The position numbers were made by a program, and so were the translations under genes. Positions 1-5,132 of a stretch of DNA of 5,828 nucleotides are shown one piece after another (position 1 is the first letter of the stretch; every line of letters begins with the position of its first letter). The notes beneath the pieces were generated by a model. That model saw only the letters and a program-made list of their open reading frames with translations, had not been told where the DNA came from and made no database searches. The DNA is from Elusimicrobiota bacterium (GTDB lineage Bacteria; Elusimicrobiota; Elusimicrobia; UBA1565; UBA9628), in the NCBI GenBank assembly GCA_023249695.1, contig JAHFCD010000175.1, positions 1-5,828 of the forward strand. Reading direction: 5' to 3'.

Positions 1-2162
1 GCGCCGAGGTCGCGGCGCAGAGCCACTACCGCAGCGCCGAGATCTCGCTCGCGAAGGGCGAGTACGCCGACGCGCGGCGCAACCTCGAGATCCTCATTCA
101 GCGCTACCCCGAGACCGAGTGGGCGGAGAAGGGGAAAAACCTCCTGGCCGCGATGCCGGACAACAACCCCACGGCGCCCGCGGAGGCCGACGAGCCCTAC
201 GTCCCCGCGATGGCCTCGTCGTCCGCCGAGGAGGCGCTCGGGCGCCTGCGCGCGGCGATCGACGAGGGCCGGACGGAGACCGCGCTCGCCGAGGCCTACG
301 ACTTCAATCGCCGCTATCCGTCGCGCCCCGAATCCGGCGAGGTCAACCTCGCGGCGGGAGCCCTGCACCTGCGCCGCGGCGAAGCGGCGCGGGCCGTCCG
401 CTTCCTGAAGCCGTTGGCCCAAGGCGGCGACGCCGGCTTGAAGTACAAGGCCCTGCATCTCATCGGCGCGGCGCTCGCCACGCTCGGCCTCGACGAAGCC
501 ACGCTCAAGATGATCCCGGAGGCCGACGCGGCCGGAACGTCCGACCGCTGGCTCGCCCTCGCGCAGGTCTGGCGCGCCGCCGCCGAGGAGCGCATGGGGC
601 GCAGGGACGACGCGGCCGAGCATTACCGCGCGGTGTCCGCGTCGGGCCAGGATTCGCCCGTCAAGGCGTACGCACTCGCGGCGATCGCCGCGGACTGGGA
701 CCGGAAGGGCAAGACCGACCGCGCGCGCGCCGCGCTCAAGCGCGCCGACGAGTCGGCCACGAAATGGGGCCTCATCGAGCTGCGCGAGTCCGCCGCGCTG
801 TCGGAGGCGAATCTGCTCCTGCGCGCGCGCCGGCTCGACGACGCGCAGAAGTCGTACAAGGACTTCGCGGCGCGCTTCGCCGACAGCCCGCTGCGCGCCC
901 AGGCGCTGTATCAGCGCGGCCTGTGCCTCAAGAAGCTCGCGCGCCCCGAGGAAGCCGCCGAAGTCCTCGAGGATCTCGCGACGCGCCACCCCGCCTCGGC
1001 CTATGCCGCCGACGCCCATCTGCAGCTGGGGCAGCTCTACACCGAGCTCGGCAAGTCCGAGCGCGCGCTCGTCCACTACCGCCAGATGGGACGCGCGTCC
1101 GAGGCCCAGGACGCGGACCGCGAGGCCCTGCTGCTGATGGCGCAGGTGCACTACAACAAGAAGCGCTGGGCCGAGGCGATCCCGCTCTATAAAAAATACC
1201 TGGAAGGCGCCGCTCCCGGCCCGAAGACCAAGGAGGTCGAGGGCCTGCTGCTCGTCGCGACGTGGCAGAACAACAAGGAAGACCCGGAGCTTCCCGGCCT
1301 CGTGGCGCAATATCCGAACCACCAGCTGGCCGCGCAAATCCGATGGGATCTCGCCGCGAAGGCCTACAAGCGCCAGGATTGGGACGCCGCGGAGCAGCTG
1401 TTCAAGAAGCACATCGAGGACAACCCGCACGCCGCCAACATCGGCGACGCGCGCTATTACCGCGCCGAGTGCCTGCGCCAGCTCCACCGGACCGAGGAGG
1501 CCGCGGGCGCGTACCGTAAGTTCATGTCGGTGCATCCGAAGCATCCTCGCGCGCAGGACGCCGCGATGGCGCTCGGCGCGATGCTCTATGCCGAAGGCGA
1601 CGCGTCGGGCGCCGCCGCGGCCTACGGTAAGGTCGGCGGCACCGGCGCCGACGCCGCCGACGCCGCGTATAACCGCGCTCTGGCCCTGGCCAAGGCCGGC
1701 AAGGAGCGCGACACCGAGAAGGCCTGGACGGCCTTCACCGTGAAATTCCCGAAGCACGAGAAGACGTCATGGGCCTGGTCGCAGATCGCGAAGCTGCGCG
1801 AGGACCGCGACGACCTCGCGGGCGCGGCCGCCGCGTACGCGCGCGCGACCGGGGTCAACGAGCGCATGAAGGCGCTCTACGCGCTCGGACGCCTGCAGGA
1901 GCGCCGCAAGAAGACCAAGGAAGCGAAGAACGCCTACGAGCGTCTCCGGGCGTTGTCGCCGAAGGACGACAACGCGCGCCTGTCCGGGCTGCTCCGCCTG
2001 GGCCTGATGCTCGAGCTCGAGGACAAGCCCAATCAATCGGCGCCGCTATACGCCGAGGTGCTCAAGCGCGCCGAGCGAGGCAGCCAAACCTTCGAAACCG
2101 CCCGCAAGCGCCTCGAGTCGCTCTCCAGCGACAAGACCTTAATCAACCGGAAACGGCGATAA
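1..2162 (+). CDS. Large TPR-repeat protein, 5'-truncated by window edge
   Basis: The frame is open from base 3 to the TAA at 2160-2162, giving 719 visible residues. The true start lies left of the window. The ATG at 153 is internal (residue 51), because the 50 codons before it also read as TPR helices, with pattern residues such as SHYRSAEISLAKGEYADA and a YPETEWA-type repeat end as in YbgF/BamD-like repeats. Residues about 51-74 form a Pro/Ala-rich linker. Degenerate TPR units then run almost to the C-terminus, with clear ones near 335-362 (ADAHLQLGQLYTELGK), 375-402, 445-475, 480-512, 555-590 and 620-690. The end is basic (INRKRR). TPR arrays are protein-interaction scaffolds; this spacing class is common in periplasmic or outer-membrane assembly proteins. 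No enzymatic domain is visible. Location cannot be judged because the N-terminus is missing. It converges with the small minus-strand gene and does not belong to the downstream channel operon. Confidence 0.93.
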   Translation, partial: AEVAAQSHYRSAEISLAKGEYADARRNLEILIQRYPETEWAEKGKNLLAAMPDNNPTAPAEADEPYVPAMASSSAEEALGRLRAAIDEGRTETALAEAYDFNRRYPSRPESGEVNLAAGALHLRRGEAARAVRFLKPLAQGGDAGLKYKALHLIGAALATLGLDEATLKMIPEADAAGTSDRWLALAQVWRAAAEERMGRRDDAAEHYRAVSASGQDSPVKAYALAAIAADWDRKGKTDRARAALKRADESATKWGLIELRESAALSEANLLLRARRLDDAQKSYKDFAARFADSPLRAQALYQRGLCLKKLARPEEAAEVLEDLATRHPASAYAADAHLQLGQLYTELGKSERALVHYRQMGRASEAQDADREALLLMAQVHYNKKRWAEAIPLYKKYLEGAAPGPKTKEVEGLLLVATWQNNKEDPELPGLVAQYPNHQLAAQIRWDLAAKAYKRQDWDAAEQLFKKHIEDNPHAANIGDARYYRAECLRQLHRTEEAAGAYRKFMSVHPKHPRAQDAAMALGAMLYAEGDASGAAAAYGKVGGTGADAADAAYNRALALAKAGKERDTEKAWTAFTVKFPKHEKTSWAWSQIAKLREDRDDLAGAAAAYARATGVNERMKALYALGRLQERRKKTKEAKNAYERLRALSPKDDNARLSGLLRLGLMLELEDKPNQSAPLYAEVLKRAERGSQTFETARKRLESLSSDKTLINRKRR

Positions 2163-2192
2163 CGGTGTCAGGCCAGCGAATTCCGATTTCGA
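2163..2192. other. Short convergent intergenic gap with a possible degenerate REP-like motif
   Basis: Thirty bases separate the two convergent stop codons. I see no strong GC hairpin with a T-run, so no convincing intrinsic terminator for either gene; only a 4-bp CGAA/TTCG pairing is present. The stretch contains GGTGTCAGG followed by CGAATTCCGATT. From memory this resembles one arm of the GGTGTCAGGCACC-type palindromes dispersed in some bacterial genomes, but the matching arm is absent here, so this reading is tentative. Confidence 0.3.
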
Positions 2193-2621
2193 TTAGGGCT
2201 TGACGGTGTAGTCGACGCCGGCTTTGATCTTGAACTCGATCACGCCGTCGATGTCGTCGCCGGTCACCTTGAGGGCGCCGAGGCTTTCGGCCTTCGCCTT
2301 GGCGGTCCACATCTCGGAGCGGGCCCGCTCGTAGGCCTCGGTCGACTCGCGCATGCCGTTGGGGCTCCGCAATAAAAGCGAGAAGAGCGCGCCGGTTCCC
2401 GCGACGACGGTCGCGATCTTCGTCTTGCGGCGCGCGTCCCAGTACGCCTCGACGGCGCGGGCCTTTTCGGTCAGCGGCTTGAAATAGGCGTTGTCGCACG
2501 GGCAGGACGCCGCCGGCTTCGCCGGCGCCGGCTTTCCGGCCGGCTCGGCGGCGACTTGGGCGCGCAGCGGGAAGGCCGAGGCGAAGATCAGGGCGGCGAG
2601 GGCGAGGGAGGTTGGCTTCAT
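2193..2621 (-). CDS. Small exported or membrane-anchored protein of unknown function with CPC motif
   Basis: This encodes 142 residues. I do not recognise a family. The start at 2621 is chosen because it opens directly into a signal-peptide-like N-terminus (MKPTSLALAALIFASAF, possible cleavage after LRA near residue 21). The 60 codons further upstream in the same frame look like intergenic DNA and overlap the divergent promoter. After the signal comes an Ala/Pro/Lys-rich linker (about 23-38), then a Cys-Pro-Cys motif (C40, C42), a helical stretch rich in charged residues (about 48-68), a hydrophobic segment 69-84 preceded by RRKTK that could span the membrane, a second charged helical part (about 90-115), and a soluble tail ending in DYTVKP. 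There is no lipobox around a signal-peptide Cys. No good Shine-Dalgarno is seen; a GGGA lies only 2 bases from the ATG. Its neighbours suggest an envelope protein but do not define its job. Confidence 0.72.
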   Translation of the reverse strand: MKPTSLALAALIFASAFPLRAQVAAEPAGKPAPAKPAASCPCDNAYFKPLTEKARAVEAYWDARRKTKIATVVAGTGALFSLLLRSPNGMRESTEAYERARSEMWTAKAKAESLGALKVTGDDIDGVIEFKIKAGVDYTVKP

Positions 2622-2627
2622 GATCCC

Positions 2628-2633
2628 AGGATA
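2628..2633 (-). promoter_or_regulatory. Candidate -10 element of the small exported-protein gene
   Basis: Read on the minus strand, TATCCT ends 6 bases before the ATG at 2621. A transcript from it would begin at the A of the start codon. The -35 position shows only a CCGACG-like hexamer, which is poor. The call rests on the -10 match and on the same geometry being seen at the divergent gene, so it is tentative. Confidence 0.4.
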
Positions 2634-2656
2634 GCCGTTGGCGGCCGCCGCGTCGG

Positions 2657-2670
2657 GGGCCTTCGGGCCC
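2657..2670 (+). other. Hairpin with UUCG tetraloop
   Basis: GGGCC and GGCCC pair perfectly over 5 G-C pairs around a TTCG loop closed by C-G, which in RNA is the extra-stable cUUCGg tetraloop. It has no T-run on either side on either strand, so it is not a standard intrinsic terminator. It lies upstream of both flanking candidate promoters, so neither mapped transcript would contain it unless a more distal promoter is used. Confidence 0.5.
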
Positions 2671-2701
2671 AGAAGCCGGTCCGCGAACGGCCTAGATGAA
2701 T

Positions 2702-2738
2702 CGCGGGCCTTAACAGATCCGGTCTTGCCAGGCCCGCG
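2702..2738. repeat. 9-bp perfect inverted repeat around the -35 element (candidate operator)
   Basis: CGCGGGCCT at 2702-2710 is the exact reverse complement of AGGCCCGCG at 2730-2738, separated by 19 bases. The right arm begins on the last base of the -35 hexamer and runs into the promoter spacer, so a dimeric regulator bound to both arms would block RNA polymerase. In a GC-rich genome a match of this length can occur by chance, so operator function is inference. Confidence 0.4.
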
Positions 2739-2753
2739 CCGCTCCGTTATACT
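2725..2753 (+). promoter_or_regulatory. Sigma70-type promoter of the ExbB/ExbD operon
   Basis: TTGCCA (2725-2730, 4 of 6 to TTGACA-like consensus by position, with the key TTG) and TATACT (2748-2753, 5 of 6 to TATAAT) are separated by exactly 17 bases. The AT-rich -10 stands out in a very GC-rich region. Usual initiation 7 bases after the -10 falls on 2760, with the operon's first ATG at 2761, so the mRNA would be leaderless or have a one-base leader. Confidence 0.72.
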
Positions 2754-2760
2754 TGCGACC

Positions 2761-3393
2761 ATGAGCGGAATGACCTTTGTCGAGATGCTAAAAATCAGCA
2801 TCGCGATGCCGATTTTGCTGATCCTGTCCCTGGCGATCTTCGCGCAAGCGCTGGAGCGCCTCTACTCCTTCTGGTTCGCCCAAAAGATGCCGACCGGGAT
2901 GTGGGAGCGCGTGCGCGACCGCCTGGAGTCGGGGGATAAGGCCGGCGCGATCGCCATCGCCCGGCGCGACACCTCGTTGATGGGGGAGGCGATCGCTCGC
3001 CTCCTGGCGCTCGAGACGGCGAACACGGAAAAGCTGGTCGAGGCGTTCCAGCTTTACCGCCAGCGCCTGAGCCTGGGGCTCAACCGCCGCGTCGGCCTCT
3101 TCGGCACGGCGAGCTTCATCTCTCCTTTAATAGGGCTGATGGGCACGGTGCTCGGCATCATGCGCGCCTTTCACGACCTGTCCGCCGCGGGAGCGGGCGG
3201 CCCGGCCGTCGTGGCGGCCGGCATCTCGGAGGCTCTGGTCGCGACGGCCTTCGGCATCGGCCTCGCCGTGGTCGCGGCCTTGTTCTACAACTATTTCACC
3301 TTGACCGCGCGGCACCGGCTGAACACCGCCGACCTGTGGGTCCTGGAGATCGCGCAGCTGCTGGAGGACCATGGCCGGCAGCCCGTTCCATAA
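2761..3393 (+). CDS. MotA/TolQ/ExbB-family proton channel protein
   Basis: This encodes 210 residues, about the usual size for ExbB/TolQ. It is an inner-membrane subunit that, with ExbD/TolR-type stators, forms a proton channel driving envelope work. Three membrane segments are visible: about 12-31, 113-135 and 157-179, with a cytoplasmic loop (about 40-110) between the first two as the family requires. The family signature is clear: SPLIGLMGTVLGIMRAF at 121-137 (end of TM2) and GISEALVATAFGIGLAV at 154-170 (TM3), followed by YNYF. The ATG at 2761 is preferred because it follows the promoter directly; further in-frame ATGs at 2770, 2785 and 2806 are alternatives, the first with a weak AGCGGA before it. 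No Shine-Dalgarno precedes 2761. It overlaps the next gene by 23 bp. Sequence alone does not separate ExbB, TolQ or gliding-motor roles, so no symbol is given. Confidence 0.94.
   Translation: MSGMTFVEMLKISIAMPILLILSLAIFAQALERLYSFWFAQKMPTGMWERVRDRLESGDKAGAIAIARRDTSLMGEAIARLLALETANTEKLVEAFQLYRQRLSLGLNRRVGLFGTASFISPLIGLMGTVLGIMRAFHDLSAAGAGGPAVVAAGISEALVATAFGIGLAVVAALFYNYFTLTARHRLNTADLWVLEIAQLLEDHGRQPVP
3363..3368 (+). promoter_or_regulatory. Shine-Dalgarno site for the first ExbD gene
   Basis: GGAGGA lies inside the last codons of the channel gene, with its GGAGG core ending 3 bases before the ATG at 3371. It is the best Shine-Dalgarno in the window, though closely spaced. It fixes the start of the first ExbD gene and suggests internal re-initiation, in contrast to the operon's first gene, which has no such site. 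Confidence 0.6.
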
Positions 3394-3826
3394 GGACGAC
3401 GAGCCCGCGGCGATCGCCGACGTCAACGTCGTGCCGCTGGCCGACGTCTCGCTCGTCCTGCTGATCATCCTGCTCGTGCTCTCGCCGATGGCCGCCCAGT
3501 CCATGCTCAAGGTGCAGACCGCCGCCGCGAAGGCGACGGCCGCGATGCCGACCCAGACCGAGGTCCTGACCCAGCGCGAGCCCGAGGCCGTCGTCGTGCT
3601 CGCCGTCACGGCGGGGGGCTTCGTCATGGACGGCAAGCTGATGGAGACCGCCGGAGACCTCGCCGCCTATCTGAAGCTGAAGCTGTCCGTCCGCACCGAC
3701 CGCAAGGTTTTCGTGTCGCCCGAGCTCGAGGTCGCCCACGGCCAGGTCATCGCGGCCCTCGAGGCCGTGCAGGCGGCGGGCGGCACGGTCGCGCTCGTGC
3801 AGATCCTGGACCCCCAGGCGCGCTGA
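3371..3826 (+). CDS. ExbD/TolR-family stator protein, copy 1 (divergent)
   Basis: This encodes 151 residues with a single N-terminal membrane anchor and a periplasmic C-terminal domain, the ExbD/TolR plan. The anchor motif DVNVVPLADVSLVLLIILLV (17-36) carries the conserved proton-relay Asp at residue 25, preceded by the typical N-V-x-P. The C-terminal part matches the family fold: hydrophobic strand about 73-80, GGFVMDGK turn, helix about 94-105, VFVSPELEVAHGQVIAAL (113-130) and AAGG. It departs from the canonical form: after the membrane the usual LPxA is replaced by an Ala/Thr-rich stretch (about 48-62), and the common AD..VPY is SPELEVAH. The start at 3371 is supported by GGAGGA; the next Met (40) is beyond the anchor. 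It overlaps the channel gene by 23 bp and the second ExbD by 1 bp. Likely partner of both in one inner-membrane complex. Confidence 0.93.
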   Translation: MAGSPFHKDDEPAAIADVNVVPLADVSLVLLIILLVLSPMAAQSMLKVQTAAAKATAAMPTQTEVLTQREPEAVVVLAVTAGGFVMDGKLMETAGDLAAYLKLKLSVRTDRKVFVSPELEVAHGQVIAALEAVQAAGGTVALVQILDPQAR

Positions 3827-4254
3827 TGGCCAAGTACGCGCTTTTGAGAATGCGGGCCAACTCCCCGGAGCCGGAGCCGGTGACCGAGGTCAACATCATT
3901 CCGGTGATCGACATTTCCCTCGTGCTCTTGGTCATCCTGTTCGTCACGGCGCCCCTGCTCGCCTATCCGACGCTGCCGGTGGCGCTGCCGCCCGCCTCCG
4001 CGCTGCCCAATCAAGAGCTGACCATCGCCTTGACGTGCGCGCTCGACGGCGTCCTGTCGGTGCGCGCGGGCGCGACGACCTGGGACACCGTCGTCTCCGA
4101 CCTGCGCCGCGAGGTCGACAAGAAGAACGGAGCGATCGTTCTGATCCGCGCCGACAAATCCGTGCCGTACCGGACCATCCAGCGCCTGATCGCCGTCGCC
4201 AAGTCCGCGGGCGCGGCGCAGATCGCGCTGGCGACGGAGCCGGTGAAGAAATGA
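3826..4254 (+). CDS. ExbD/TolR-family stator protein, copy 2 (canonical)
   Basis: This encodes 142 residues, the usual ExbD/TolR length. The membrane anchor begins with VNIIPVIDISLVLLVIL (22-38), with the proton-relay Asp at 29, then VTAPLL. It is followed by canonical LP motifs (YPTLPVALPPA, 47-57) and an ordinary periplasmic domain: strand ELTIALT, a second strand pair, helix about 87-98, then IRADKSVPYRTIQRLI (107-122) and AKSAG. This is a textbook family member and clearly different in sequence from the copy just upstream, so it is not a recent duplication. Its ATG shares an A with the upstream TGA (TGATG), implying coupled translation; its own TGA overlaps the next gene's ATG by 4 bp. 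Together with the channel it would form a 5:2-type channel and stator unit. Whether the two stators form a heterodimer is inference. Confidence 0.95.
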   Translation: MAKYALLRMRANSPEPEPVTEVNIIPVIDISLVLLVILFVTAPLLAYPTLPVALPPASALPNQELTIALTCALDGVLSVRAGATTWDTVVSDLRREVDKKNGAIVLIRADKSVPYRTIQRLIAVAKSAGAAQIALATEPVKK

Positions 4255-5120
4255 GCGGCGCGCTTCTCCTGCTGCTCGCGCTGCCGGCCTGGAGCGCGCC
4301 GTCCAAATCCGAGCTCTCGCAGGACATCACCGTCAAATCGCGCGCGGCGGGGGCCGCCGGCGTGCAGGTGGCGCCGCCGACCGCCTCGAAGCCCGTCATC
4401 GACGAGGTCCTGCGCTCGCTGTCGCTCGGACGCGGCGCCCATGCGCCCGCGGCCGAGCGCATACGGACCGGCGTGGACCAGGCGCGCTTCGCCCGGCCTT
4501 TTCCGGAGCCGCCGTTCCTGGCGCTGTCGCCCGCCAACATCGTCGCGGTCTACGATGAGTGGTCCTTCGAAGTGCTCGACAACGAGGGGGACATCGTCTG
4601 GAAATCGGACGGCGTCGGCATGCTCAACGAGAAGGTGGACTGGGACGGAGGCGGGCCGGACGGGCGCCTGGCCGTCGTCGCCGGACGCTCTTATCATTAC
4701 CGCTTCACCGGACGCCGCGCGGGGCGCGCATTCGTCATCGAAAGCGATCCGGTGCCGCTGAAGTCCTTCACGCACCGCGAGTACGCGGGCGAGACGCGCC
4801 TCGAGGCCGATCTGGCGCTGTTTTTCGAAGACGACAAAGCCGAGCTGAGAAGCGACGCCGGCGCGTGGGTGGACGCGCTCGCCGCCCGCCTGCGCCAGGG
4901 CGAGCCGCGCGCCGACGGGAACTACAAGGTGGAGCTCGGCGTGAAGGACGCGCGCGGGAAAACCGCGCAGGCCCGCGCGAAGGCGCTCGCCCGGCGCCTG
5001 GCCAAGTCGCTCGTGGTCGCGCCGGCGCGCGTCGTCGTCTCCTTGATGCCCGCGACCCGGGGGGAGGCCGTTTCCGCCTTTATGCCGCCCTCCAAGGGCG
5101 CGGCGCTCCGAATCGAGTAG
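4251..5120 (+). CDS. Periplasmic protein with FlgD-Ig-like region and divergent OmpA-like C-terminus
   Basis: This encodes 289 residues. The start at 4251 gives a classic 4-bp ATGA overlap with the second ExbD and opens into a signal peptide (MSGALLLLLALPAWSA, cleavage likely after residue 16). Longer versions of the frame only shadow the upstream gene. Residues about 17-85 are low-complexity and probably flexible. About 98-152 resemble the Ig-like fold found in FlgD: FEVLDNEGDIVWKS, then a W-D-G-G...DGRLAVVAG-x-x-Y-x-Y pattern. About 184-266 resemble a divergent OmpA/MotB peptidoglycan-binding domain: LALFFEDDKAELR, then KVELGVKDARG with D233, and RAKALARRLAKSL where R242 aligns with the conserved Arg. 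The segment between Asp and Arg is about 6 residues shorter than usual, so diaminopimelate binding is uncertain. Likely a wall-facing partner of the upstream motor. Confidence 0.8.
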   Translation: MSGALLLLLALPAWSAPSKSELSQDITVKSRAAGAAGVQVAPPTASKPVIDEVLRSLSLGRGAHAPAAERIRTGVDQARFARPFPEPPFLALSPANIVAVYDEWSFEVLDNEGDIVWKSDGVGMLNEKVDWDGGGPDGRLAVVAGRSYHYRFTGRRAGRAFVIESDPVPLKSFTHREYAGETRLEADLALFFEDDKAELRSDAGAWVDALAARLRQGEPRADGNYKVELGVKDARGKTAQARAKALARRLAKSLVVAPARVVVSLMPATRGEAVSAFMPPSKGAALRIE

Positions 5121-5123
5121 AAT
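5118..5123 (+). promoter_or_regulatory. Candidate -10 element before isocitrate dehydrogenase
   Basis: TAGAAT (5 of 6 to TATAAT) overlaps the stop codon of the preceding gene and would start transcription near 5130, three bases before the ATG at 5133. No reasonable -35 is seen 17 bases upstream, so the promoter is weak, factor-dependent or not real. Only a weak GACGGA could act as a ribosome site. Confidence 0.35.
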
Positions 5124-5132
5124 AGACGGATA

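Larger units (their letters stand above)
2622..2760. promoter_or_regulatory. Divergent intergenic regulatory region
   Basis: This 139-bp region lies between the start of the small minus-strand gene and the start of the channel operon, and it is the only sizeable non-coding stretch in the window. It holds a hairpin with a UUCG loop (2657-2670), a 9-bp inverted repeat (2702-2710 with 2730-2738), a strong plus-strand promoter (2725-2753), and a weaker minus-strand -10-like hexamer near 2628-2633. Both divergent genes are therefore probably expressed from here. No T-run terminator, tRNA or riboswitch fold was recognised. Confidence 0.7.

Noticed and set aside
119..1192. 357-codon plus-strand frame within the TPR gene
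   Set aside because: Its product is Arg/Ala/Gly/Pro-rich low-complexity sequence, a shifted reading of the TPR gene.
2510..2540. GC-rich palindrome (CGCCGGC-TTC-GCCGGCG) as a terminator
   Set aside because: It lies in the coding sequence for the Ala/Pro/Lys linker of the small exported protein and has no T-run.
2638..2760. Upstream extension of the channel gene to an ATG at 2638
   Set aside because: The added 41 residues look like translated intergenic DNA and cover the promoter; family members begin close to the first membrane segment.
2622..2801. N-terminal extension of the small minus-strand gene up to 2801
   Set aside because: It would overlap the start and promoter of the divergent channel gene, and would bury the obvious signal peptide that begins at 2621.
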